Source: Burkholderiaceae bacterium
Lineage (GTDB): Bacteria > Pseudomonadota > Gammaproteobacteria > Burkholderiales > Burkholderiaceae_E
Assembly (NCBI GenBank): GCA_024235875.1
Contig: JACKLP010000003.1
Coordinates: 1-64,000, forward strand
Length of the DNA: 64,000 nt
Direction of reading: 5' to 3'
Position numbers and translations under genes: made by a program. Shown here one piece after another: positions 1 through 7,561 of this stretch. Below the pieces are notes generated by a model. The model worked only from the letters and a program-made list of their open reading frames with translations. It was not told the DNA's origin and did not search any database. Within the stretch, counting starts at the first letter, position 1; every line of letters begins with the position of its first letter.

Positions 1-321
1 CTTGCCGCAGCCGATCCACGGGAACACCAGCATCGTCTTGCCGATCGGCACGTCGCCGGCATCGGGACCCACGGCCACGACCTCGCCCAGGATCTCGTGG
101 CCCATCGCACGCGGCAGCTTCATGCCCCGATCGGCCATCCTGAGGATGCCCTCTTCACCCAGGTCGAAGAAGCCCTCGGCGATATGCAGATCCGAATGGC
201 ACACGCCGGAGCGCCGCACCTTCAGGACCACCTCGGTGCCCTCGGGTATCGGCATCTCGCGCAGGCGCGCCTGCAAGGGCTTGCCGAACTCCACGAGGTC
301 GTAGCTGGTGTAGGTGCTCAT
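1..321 (-). CDS. Zinc-dependent alcohol dehydrogenase, N-terminal part (cut by window edge)
   Basis: The 107 visible residues are the GroES-like N-terminal domain of a medium-chain zinc alcohol dehydrogenase. A catalytic-zinc Cys is at residue 41 in the motif GVCHSDLH, and GHE is at 74-76. The first Cys of a probable structural-zinc lobe is at 105 (PWIGCGK), just before the sequence leaves the window. The family oxidises alcohols to aldehydes or ketones with NAD(P). The ATG at 319-321 lies 146 bases from the divergent LuxR-type regulator, which may control it (inference). Substrate unknown. Confidence 0.85.
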   Translation of the reverse strand, partial: MSTYTSYDLVEFGKPLQARLREMPIPEGTEVVLKVRRSGVCHSDLHIAEGFFDLGEEGILRMADRGMKLPRAMGHEILGEVVAVGPDAGDVPIGKTMLVFPWIGCGK

Positions 322-467
322 CGGATCGTCTCCCGGTCGTCGGCTCGTCGGATACGTCGTCGCGGGCGAGGCCCTGCGCGTGCTTCGGTGCCGATCCTAC
401 CGCTTCCGGCGCCTGCGTTCAGCACGGCGGCGCGCACAAGGATTGCGGCGCGCAGTACAGTCGCGCG

Positions 468-1541
468 ATGTCCAATCGCAATCCGATCGGCGCGACCGCA
501 TCGATCCGCTTCGCGCACACCGGCTCGGGCACGCGGATCGCCTGGGCGCGAACGGGGCGCGGGCCGGCGCTGGTGCGCGTGGCGCACTGGCTGACCCATG
601 TCGAGCGCGAGCCGCGCTCGGCGATCTGGCGGCCCTGGCTCGAACGATATGCACGAATCTGCACCCTGTATCGATACGACGAGCGCGGCTACGGCCTGTC
701 CGATCCGTCGAGCCAGCCCGCCACCCTCGAGGACTGCGTCGAGGATCTTGCCGCGACGGTGGTGGCCAGCGGCGAAGCGCGCGTCGCCCTGTTCGCGATC
801 TCGGGCGCTGCGACGACCGCGATCGCCTATGCGGTCAGGTTTCCCGAGCGCGTTTCGCGGCTGGTCATCCTGGGCGGCTACCTGGCCGGCCTCTATTGCC
901 GCGGAGCGCCCCGCGACGCGGTCGACTTCTACGACGCGCAGCTCAGGTTGATGGAGCTGGGCTGGGGCCGGCAGGATCCGCTCGTGCAGCAGTTCCTCAC
1001 CTCGCAGCTCGTTCCCGACGCATCGACCGAAGAGGCCGACGCACTCAACGCGCTGCAGCGGCTCGCGTGCGACGGTCGCCAGGCGGCCGGCTTCCTGCGC
1101 TCGCGCGCGGGTTACGACGCCACGACGCTCGCGCCCCGGGTCGCTTGCCCGACCCTGGTCCTGCATGCCGAGCACGACCGGATCGTCCCCCATGCGCTTG
1201 GACGCTCGCTCGCCGCGGCGATACCCGGTGCGCGCTTCGAGACCCTGCCCACCCGCAACCACGTGCCGACCGGCAGCGACCCGGCCATCGATCGCCTGTT
1301 CGCGTCGATAGACACGTTCCTGCGCGAGGATTCGCGCCCGATCCCGTCGCTGACGCCGCGGGCACGCGAGCTGGCCTGCCTGGTGTCGGAGGGCCTGGAC
1401 AACCACCAGATCGCAGCACGCATGGGACTGGCCGAGAAGACCGTCCGGAATGCCCTGTCGGCGCTCTATGCCAGCCTGGGGGTCGAGGGGCGGCCACAGG
1501 CGATCGCCCGCACGCGCGAACTGGGGTTCGGTCCGCGCTGA
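468..1541 (+). CDS. LuxR-family regulator fused to an alpha/beta hydrolase domain
   Basis: This 357-residue protein has two parts. Residues about 20-290 have an alpha/beta hydrolase fold: an oxyanion-side DERGYGLSD near 71-79, a nucleophile-elbow-like AISGA with Ser112, an acid-bearing HAEHDRIVP, and an N-H pair near the end (TRNHVP). Residues about 295-355 are a LuxR/GerE helix-turn-helix (LTPRARELACLVSEG, NHQIAARMGLAEKTVRNAL). The elbow lacks the usual first Gly of GxSxG, so the domain may sense a ligand rather than hydrolyse it. It is divergent from the alcohol dehydrogenase and 122 bases upstream of another hydrolase, both plausible targets. No clear Shine-Dalgarno precedes the ATG. Confidence 0.85.
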   Translation: MSNRNPIGATASIRFAHTGSGTRIAWARTGRGPALVRVAHWLTHVEREPRSAIWRPWLERYARICTLYRYDERGYGLSDPSSQPATLEDCVEDLAATVVASGEARVALFAISGAATTAIAYAVRFPERVSRLVILGGYLAGLYCRGAPRDAVDFYDAQLRLMELGWGRQDPLVQQFLTSQLVPDASTEEADALNALQRLACDGRQAAGFLRSRAGYDATTLAPRVACPTLVLHAEHDRIVPHALGRSLAAAIPGARFETLPTRNHVPTGSDPAIDRLFASIDTFLREDSRPIPSLTPRARELACLVSEGLDNHQIAARMGLAEKTVRNALSALYASLGVEGRPQAIARTRELGFGPR

Positions 1542-1558
1542 GCGAACAGCACCTGCTG

Positions 1559-1571
1559 TCCCGGAACGGGA
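1559..1571. promoter_or_regulatory. Perfect inverted repeat TCCCG-N3-CGGGA, possible operator
   Basis: A 13-base dyad lies between the LuxR-hydrolase regulator and the next hydrolase gene, 93 bases before that gene's start codon. Its position would suit a binding site for the adjacent regulator. It is short and GC-rich, so a chance occurrence is possible. Confidence 0.25.
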
Positions 1572-1663
1572 TGCCGATTCCGCGCCTGGTCGGGACATCT
1601 GCCCCATGGTCGACCAGGCCATGCCAGTGCCCAATGAGGGCTCCATCACCCCAGGAGCCCGAC

Positions 1664-2485
1664 ATGTTCATCCGTAACGACGATGCCGAGTTGCATGCCA
1701 GGGTATTCGGCCACGGCACCCGCTCGATCCTGGCGATCGGCGGCTGGGTCGGCCCCGGCGAAGTCTGGCATGACTGCTTCTCGCACCTGGCCGGCTGGCG
1801 ATGCGCGAGCTTCGACCATCGCGGCACCGGCGCCAGCGCACATGCGCGCGACCCGATCACGAGCGATGCCATGGTCGACGACCTGCTGGCCGTGGCCGAC
1901 ACGCTCGCGTTGCCGCGTTGCGTACTGGCCGCCGAATCGGCCGGGGCCAGCGTGGCGCTGCGTGCGGTGCGCCGAGCCCCCGAGCGCTTCGACGGGCTCG
2001 TGCTGGTCGGCGCCGCATGGCGCGCGATGCCGTCGCAGGCCATGGACGCGATGATCGGCGCCATGCGCGCGGACTACGATCGTTTTCTCGCCGGCTTCGT
2101 CGCCCAGTGCCTGCCCGAAACCAAGGACCCGGCACTGCATCGTTGGGCGCTACGGCTCTTGCGACAGGCCACGCCGGCACACGCCGAGCAACTGATGCGC
2201 TGTCGCAACGACGAATCGCCCGCCGAAGAACTCGAACGGATCGGGTTGCGCACGCTGGTGGTGCACGGCACCGACGATCGAATCGTGCCATTCGAGGATT
2301 CGGTCGAATTGTGCCGCCGCCTGCCGGCGGCGAGCCTGCACCGGCTCGACGGCCTGGGCCACGCACCGATGGTCAGCGCGCCCGCCAGGATCGCCGCGCT
2401 CATCGACGCGCACTTCGCGGCGACGCCCGAATCGACCACCGAGGCCGGCTCGACATCGCAGTCGCTGGGCCGTGCTCGCTGCTAG
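1664..2485 (+). CDS. Alpha/beta hydrolase
   Basis: This 273-residue single-domain alpha/beta hydrolase has a candidate nucleophile Ser in AAESAGAS, a catalytic Asp in VVHGTDDRIVP and a catalytic His in DGLGHAPM. The FDHRGTGAS motif precedes the elbow, as in the haloperoxidase/proline-iminopeptidase-like branch. The ATG at 1664 is chosen because AGGAG sits nine bases upstream and the fold begins there; the reading frame stays open further upstream but does not encode this family. It follows the LuxR-hydrolase fusion in the same direction. Substrate unknown. Confidence 0.85.
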   Translation: MFIRNDDAELHARVFGHGTRSILAIGGWVGPGEVWHDCFSHLAGWRCASFDHRGTGASAHARDPITSDAMVDDLLAVADTLALPRCVLAAESAGASVALRAVRRAPERFDGLVLVGAAWRAMPSQAMDAMIGAMRADYDRFLAGFVAQCLPETKDPALHRWALRLLRQATPAHAEQLMRCRNDESPAEELERIGLRTLVVHGTDDRIVPFEDSVELCRRLPAASLHRLDGLGHAPMVSAPARIAALIDAHFAATPESTTEAGSTSQSLGRARC

Positions 2486-2492
2486 GGCCTGT

Positions 2493-3197
2493 TCACACGA
2501 CGTTCGCGCCCGGCAGCGTCTCGAGCGCGTGGCGCACCCGCTCGAGACCGGCATCGCGAACGCCGAGCTTGTGCAGGCTTGCCATCGTCGAGTCGAAATA
2601 CTCGCGACAGGTGCCCAGGTTGCCGGCACCGGTGCGCAGCATGTGAACGAGCTGCGGCATCGGGAGCTGGCCCATGTAGCGCGGACTGGTCCGATTGACC
2701 ACGAAGGTCAGAACCTGCTCGCGCCGGCCATGGATCGTCGCGCCGACCCAGCGCGCCTGGTAGGCGCCGGAGAGCATCTCGCGGCGCCACAGCAGGCGCA
2801 GTTCCTCGGCCGCCCGATCAGCCGGGATGCGAAACGCAAGCCCGTAGCACGACCCGCCGCGATCGAGCGCGAGCATCAGGCCGGGGCGCTCGCTGCTGCC
2901 ACGGCCCATGACCAGCCGGATGCAATAGCGTCGACTCCAGCCGTAGACGTGCGCCTTCACGGCCTCGACGTGTTCGATGGCCGGGTTCCACATCAGGGAG
3001 CCGTAGCCGAAGACATGGACGTCCCGATCGTGCGAGCGACCGGCCAGCGTCTGTGCCAGCGATTCGTCGAGCTCGGCCTGGCTGCGCACCATGTAGCCCG
3101 GCGGTGCATTGGCACGAAAGGCTTCGGCCAATGATCCGTCGAGCAGGCGCTCGCGCGTGATCACGTGCGAACGGGGCTTCGTGGGTTCGGATGACAT
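2493..3197 (-). CDS. chaC: ChaC-type gamma-glutamylcyclotransferase
   Basis: A 234-residue homologue of ChaC, the cytosolic enzyme that cleaves glutathione to 5-oxoproline and Cys-Gly. The family's glycine-rich substrate loop is VFGYGSLMWNP (Y65-G66-S67-L68), followed by conserved AxVxGWSRRYC, RGSSERPGLMLAL and GLAFRI segments; length is normal. An in-frame ATG at 3239 would add 14 residues; 3197 is preferred because family homology starts at VITRE. Downstream of a second, unrelated cyclotransferase (3301-3741) on the same strand, separated by 103 bases. It ends seven bases from the convergent hydrolase. Confidence 0.85.
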   Translation of the reverse strand: MSSEPTKPRSHVITRERLLDGSLAEAFRANAPPGYMVRSQAELDESLAQTLAGRSHDRDVHVFGYGSLMWNPAIEHVEAVKAHVYGWSRRYCIRLVMGRGSSERPGLMLALDRGGSCYGLAFRIPADRAAEELRLLWRREMLSGAYQARWVGATIHGRREQVLTFVVNRTSPRYMGQLPMPQLVHMLRTGAGNLGTCREYFDSTMASLHKLGVRDAGLERVRHALETLPGANVV

Positions 3198-3300
3198 CGA
3201 TGCGCAGGCGGCAAGGCAGCGGACGGGTTCAGCCTTCATGTTACGACGAACGCAAGCAGGCGCCGGGACCACGACGGCGACCACAGGCCGACGGCCTGCG

Positions 3301-3741
3301 CTAGGTTCGCTCTTCCAGGTAGTCGCCCGAGACGATTCGAGCCGACGCGTCGACGTCGCGCTGGTACACATAGACCCAGGCCGCGAGCGCCGGGCCGTCC
3401 TGCCGCTCGATCGGCAACACGCAGCGGACGTATTCATGCGGACGCGGGTCGGCGTCGGCGCACGCCTCGTAGGCATCGAGTGCCGCCAGCAGCGCAAGGC
3501 GGGCCGCGCCGCCGGGCAGGCGATACAGCTCGCCCTGGACCCGCTCGCACGGATCGTCGGTCGGAATCGCGCCCGGGTAGTCGCCCAGTCGGTAGAGCCG
3601 GCCGCCCATCGAGCCACTGCCGATCGGTTCGGCGGAGCGGGCGAGCAGGCCATGCATCGGGTGCCCGGCGTCGCGGCGCAACGTGCCGTAGACGAACAGA
3701 TGTTCGATCGCCGTGTCGGGTGCGATGTCGGGCCCGCTCAC
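3301..3741 (-). CDS. AIG2/GGCT-like gamma-glutamylcyclotransferase family protein
   Basis: This 146-residue protein belongs to the small GGCT fold: VYGTLRR at residues 17-23 is the substrate-binding loop, GxLYRLGDYPG follows, and the Glu in LDAYEAC near residue 90 is at the usual catalytic position. Such enzymes release 5-oxoproline from gamma-glutamyl compounds. It starts with GTG at 3741, which overlaps the TGA of the upstream DUF3422 gene as GTGA, so its translation is probably coupled to that gene. The neighbouring ChaC gene points to gamma-glutamyl or glutathione turnover, but the true substrate is unknown. Confidence 0.75.
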   Translation of the reverse strand: MSGPDIAPDTAIEHLFVYGTLRRDAGHPMHGLLARSAEPIGSGSMGGRLYRLGDYPGAIPTDDPCERVQGELYRLPGGAARLALLAALDAYEACADADPRPHEYVRCVLPIERQDGPALAAWVYVYQRDVDASARIVSGDYLEERT

Positions 3742-5030
3742 GGCGCGCGCTCGGCCGACGCCATGCGGTGGTGCATCCGGCGCAGGCCCAGCGCGACGAA
3801 CACCGCGATCACCGGTATCGACACGGCCGTGATCGCCTCGGGCGTCAGGGCACCGAGCCAGGGCTTGGCGCCCTTGGCGACATAGTGGACCAGTTGCGAC
3901 GCGTAGTAGGTGATCGCGACCACCGAGATGCTCTCGACCGTCTGCTGCAGCCGAAGCTGCAGGCGGGCCCGTCGGTTCATCTGCGCGAGCAGCTCCTGGT
4001 TCTGGCGCTCGAGCTCGACGTCGACCCGCGTGCGCAGCAGTTGCGAATTGCGCGCGATCCGATCCGACAGGTCGGCCTGGCGACGCGCGATCGTCGCGCA
4101 GGTGTTCATCGCCGGCGCCAGGCGCCGGTCCATGAATCCACCGATCGTCGAGTAGCCGGCCTCGCGCACCTCGCGAAGCTCGTCGATGCGTTGTCGCACG
4201 AGACCGTAATAGGCGTTGGCCGCGCCAAACCGGAACGTGGTGCGGGCGACCGAGCGCTCGACCTGCGCCGCCAGCCGCGTGAGCCGCCCGAGCACCTCGC
4301 GCTCGACCTCGGGCGTGCTGGCCTGCACCATTCGATCCATCAGGTCGGCCAGCTCGGCCTCGGCCTCGCCGAGCAGCCGCCCCACTTCGCGCGCCACCGG
4401 AAACGCGAGCAGCGCCATCATCCGGTAGGTTTCGATCTCGAGCAGTCGCTGGATCGTTCGACCGCGCTGTGCCGGCGTCAGCCCCAGGTCGACGAGCTCG
4501 AACCGGGTCCAACCCCCGACCTGCCTGAAATCCGTCGAGACCAGCGCGACACCGCCGCTGATGGTCGCGGCCACGTCGCCGGTGATCATCCGCGGCGCGC
4601 CGCGGCGGCGCTCGGTGGCGTCGGCTTCGCGAAGCTCGACATGGGCGGCGACGATCGCACGCCCGGGCAGCGACGCGATCCAGTCCGCGGGCAGGGCCGA
4701 CATCGCGCCGCGAGCCGGATCGTCGTCCGGCCCCGGGTCGCGGAAGAAGGTGTAGCTGGTGAACTCGGTGTGGCGCTCCCACTTCAGGCGGAAGTCGCCG
4801 GCGTCCACGCTCAGGTGCTCGTGGCCGCCGCCGGCGTGCGGGGCATCGATGTCGGGCAGCAGTTCGCGCAGGTGCGCGAGCTCGCCCTGTGCACTGGTGC
4901 CATCATGGATCATCGCCAGATAGGACACGCGCTGCGGCGCCTCGAGCGGCATCGACGGGCGCGCATGCAACTCGCTTGCGAGCGTATCGCGCAGCGGGTG
5001 CTCGCGGGGGATGCACGCAGCAGGGCTCAT
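3738..5030 (-). CDS. DUF3422 family membrane-anchored protein
   Basis: A 430-residue protein matching DUF3422: PREHPLRDTLASELHARP near the N-terminus, WERHTEFTSYTFF, then a long helical region (about 215-355) rich in Arg/Glu with coiled-coil character. Two hydrophobic segments lie at the C-terminus (about 365-420, SISVVAITYYASQL and AVSIPVIAVFVALGL). Function is not established for the family; a membrane-tethered cytoplasmic domain is inferred. The ATG at 5030 is chosen because homology begins there; a TTG at 5099 is also in frame. Its stop overlaps the start of the AIG2-type gene. Confidence 0.85.
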   Translation of the reverse strand: MSPAACIPREHPLRDTLASELHARPSMPLEAPQRVSYLAMIHDGTSAQGELAHLRELLPDIDAPHAGGGHEHLSVDAGDFRLKWERHTEFTSYTFFRDPGPDDDPARGAMSALPADWIASLPGRAIVAAHVELREADATERRRGAPRMITGDVAATISGGVALVSTDFRQVGGWTRFELVDLGLTPAQRGRTIQRLLEIETYRMMALLAFPVAREVGRLLGEAEAELADLMDRMVQASTPEVEREVLGRLTRLAAQVERSVARTTFRFGAANAYYGLVRQRIDELREVREAGYSTIGGFMDRRLAPAMNTCATIARRQADLSDRIARNSQLLRTRVDVELERQNQELLAQMNRRARLQLRLQQTVESISVVAITYYASQLVHYVAKGAKPWLGALTPEAITAVSIPVIAVFVALGLRRMHHRMASAERAP

Positions 5031-5154
5031 GGCAGAAGCTCGGCCTGGAAGGCGGTTCGACGATGGAACGGGCTCGCGCCTCGCTCGCCGATAATACAAT
5101 CCGGGCCGCGACGCCGGGCCCCGTTACCATAGCGACCGACCCTGCGGAGACACC

Positions 5155-6828
5155 ATGAAACCCGACGCTGCACTCGACTACGAAGTCATCGTCATCGGTG
5201 CCGGCGTCGCCGGTATCTACATGATCAAGCGCCTGACCGATCTCGGCATTCGAGCAACCGTGCTCGAGGGCGAGGCCGATATCGGTGGCACCTGGTACAA
5301 GAACCGCTATCCCGGTGCCCGCTTCGATTCCGAAAGCTACACCTACGGCTATTCGTTCTCGAAGTCGCTGCTCGACGGCTGGGACTGGAAGGAACACTTC
5401 TCGCCGCAGCCGCACACGCTCGAGTACCTCAACTACGTCGTCGACACCTTCGGCCTGCGGGCGCACATGCAGTTCGGCACGCGGGTCGAGCGCGCGCACT
5501 TCGACGATGCCGGCAGCTTCTGGCGTCTCTCGCTCGGCGACGGTCGCGTGCTTGTCGCGCGTTTCGTGGTGATGGCGGTCGGCCTGCTGTCGACCCCGAC
5601 GCTGCCGCGCATTCCCGGTCGCGAGGATTTCAAGGGCCAGGCCTTCCACACTTTCCACTGGCCGCAAGAACCGGTCGCGCTGGCCGGCAAGCGGGTCGCC
5701 GTGATCGGAACCGGCGCGACCGCGATCCAGCTCATTCCCGAGGTCGCCAAGCAGGCCGCACGGCTCACCGTCTACCAGCGCCGCCCCAACTGGGCCGCGC
5801 CGCTGAACAATCGCCCGATTCCGCCAAGCGAGATGACCGAGATCCGGGCTCGCTACGACGAGATCTTCGCGCAGTGCGAACGTTCGCCCTATGGGTTCGT
5901 GCACGAACCCGATCGCCGCGGCTTCTACGAGGTCCCGCGCGAGGAGCGAATCAAGCTGTGGGACCGGCTCTATGACGAGCCCGGCTTTGCGATCTGGCTG
6001 GCGAACTTCCGCGAGATCTTCAGCGACGAAGCCGCCAACGCCGAGCTCTCCGAGTACATCGCGATGCGCATCCGCCAGCGGGTGAAGAACCCCGAACTGG
6101 CCGAGAAGCTGATCCCGAGGGACCACGGCTTCGGCGTGCAGCGCGTGCCGATGGAAAGCGGCTACTTCGAGGCCTACAACCGCGACAACGTCGACCTCGT
6201 CGACATCAGCGAGACCCCGATCGATCGCATCACGGAGCGGGGCATCCGCACCGTCGAGCACCGCATCGACGGAACCGAGGTCTGGCACGAGCGCGAGTTC
6301 GACATCATCGTGTATGCGACCGGCTTCGACGCGATCACCGGTGCCTTCGATCACATCGACATTCGTGGTACCGACGGCGAGGCCCTGCGCGAGAAGTGGC
6401 GCGACGGGCCGACCACGTTCCTCGGCATGATGATCCACGGCTATCCGAACCTACTGATGCCCAATGGGCCGCAAAGCGGTTCGGCATCCACCAACTATCC
6501 ACGTGGCATCGAGGTGGGCGTCGACTGGTGCACGCGGCTGCTCGAGCACATGCACGCGCGAGGCCTCGAGCGAGCCGAGGCCACCGAAGCCGCCGAGGCC
6601 CACTGGAGCACCCATGTCGCCGACATGTACCAGAAGCTCCTGATGCGCAAGGCCAAGAGCTGGTTCACCGGCTACAACTCGAATGTCGACGGCCATGAAG
6701 CGGGCCGTATTCGCTATTTCGTCTACAACGGCGGCATGCCGAAGTATCGATCAGTCATTGCCGAGGTGGCCGCCAACGGCTACGAAGGCATCATGTTCAC
6801 GGGAGTGCAGAACCATGCTGAAGCCTGA
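5155..6828 (+). CDS. FAD-dependent Baeyer-Villiger monooxygenase
   Basis: This 557-residue flavoprotein would insert oxygen next to a ketone carbonyl using NADPH and O2, giving an ester or lactone. The FAD Rossmann motif is GAGVAG (15-20). The type I Baeyer-Villiger fingerprint FKGQAFHTFHWP is complete at 159-170, and the NADPH motif VIGTGATA is at 183-190. A GGAG ribosome-binding site sits eight bases before the ATG. It overlaps the following dehydrogenase by 14 bases, so ketone formation and oxygenation may be sequential steps. A TACAAT at 5095-5100 could be a -10 element but lacks a convincing -35. Confidence 0.92.
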   Translation: MKPDAALDYEVIVIGAGVAGIYMIKRLTDLGIRATVLEGEADIGGTWYKNRYPGARFDSESYTYGYSFSKSLLDGWDWKEHFSPQPHTLEYLNYVVDTFGLRAHMQFGTRVERAHFDDAGSFWRLSLGDGRVLVARFVVMAVGLLSTPTLPRIPGREDFKGQAFHTFHWPQEPVALAGKRVAVIGTGATAIQLIPEVAKQAARLTVYQRRPNWAAPLNNRPIPPSEMTEIRARYDEIFAQCERSPYGFVHEPDRRGFYEVPREERIKLWDRLYDEPGFAIWLANFREIFSDEAANAELSEYIAMRIRQRVKNPELAEKLIPRDHGFGVQRVPMESGYFEAYNRDNVDLVDISETPIDRITERGIRTVEHRIDGTEVWHEREFDIIVYATGFDAITGAFDHIDIRGTDGEALREKWRDGPTTFLGMMIHGYPNLLMPNGPQSGSASTNYPRGIEVGVDWCTRLLEHMHARGLERAEATEAAEAHWSTHVADMYQKLLMRKAKSWFTGYNSNVDGHEAGRIRYFVYNGGMPKYRSVIAEVAANGYEGIMFTGVQNHAEA

Positions 6829-7528
6829 CGGACGCGTCATCATGATCTCCGGTGCCAATCGCGGCATCGGGCGGGCCATTGCGATCGAGCTCGGTCGGCT
6901 CGGCTATCGCCTCAGTCTGGGCGCACGGGATCCGGATACGCTCGACAACGACGCCTTCGGCGAGGAGGAAGACGTCTTCACCCACGCCTACGACGCGACC
7001 CGCGTCGAAGACGCGCAGAACTGGGTGCAAGCCACGCTCGATCACTACGGGCAGCTCGACGGCGTGGTCATGAACGCCGGCGTGCTCTATCCGGTCGGAC
7101 TCATGGAGGGTGCCGAAGAAGCGCTCGACGTGATGTGGAACGTCAACTTCAAGGGGCCGCTGCGACTCGCGCGCGCCGCGATGCCGGCACTCAAGGCCAG
7201 CGGCCAGGGACGCGTCGTCAATGTCGTCTCGCTCGCGGGCAAGCGCGTGCTGCGGCCCGAGAGCCTGGGCTACTCGGCCTCGAAGTTCGCGGCGCTCGCG
7301 CTCACCCATGCGATCCGCCAGCAGGGCTGGGACGACGGCATTCGCGCCTGCGCCGTGTGCCCCGGGCTGGTCACCACCGACATGACGTCGGGCGTCGACG
7401 CCCCGGCGGGCCAGTTCAAGATCACCGCCGGCACCATCGCCGCCACCGTCGCCTATGCGCTGGCGCTGCCCAACGAGGCCTCGGTGGCCGAGATCCTGGT
7501 CAACAGCCGGCTCGAGCTGCCGATGTAG
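6815..7528 (+). CDS. Short-chain dehydrogenase/reductase
   Basis: A classical 237-residue SDR: nucleotide motif SGANRGIG (12-19), NAG (87-89), catalytic Ser139, Tyr153 and Lys157 in YSASK, and the PG motif after the active site (CPGLVTTDM). It starts inside the monooxygenase gene, with GGGAG nine bases before the ATG, so the two are co-translated. It probably interconverts the alcohol and ketone forms of the monooxygenase substrate (inference). Confidence 0.92.
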   Translation: MLKPDGRVIMISGANRGIGRAIAIELGRLGYRLSLGARDPDTLDNDAFGEEEDVFTHAYDATRVEDAQNWVQATLDHYGQLDGVVMNAGVLYPVGLMEGAEEALDVMWNVNFKGPLRLARAAMPALKASGQGRVVNVVSLAGKRVLRPESLGYSASKFAALALTHAIRQQGWDDGIRACAVCPGLVTTDMTSGVDAPAGQFKITAGTIAATVAYALALPNEASVAEILVNSRLELPM

Positions 7529-7561
7529 CGCGTAGGCGGCCGCCGCTCCGCGAGCCAAGGC

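Noticed and set aside
314..2485. A 723-codon plus-strand frame
   Set aside because: The part before 1664 is out of frame with the LuxR-hydrolase gene and is Arg/Ala-rich nonsense; the real hydrolase starts at 1664 with a good ribosome-binding site.
4903..6438. Long minus-strand open frame opposite the monooxygenase
   Set aside because: It lies antisense to a gene with complete flavin and Baeyer-Villiger motifs, and its translation shows no family.
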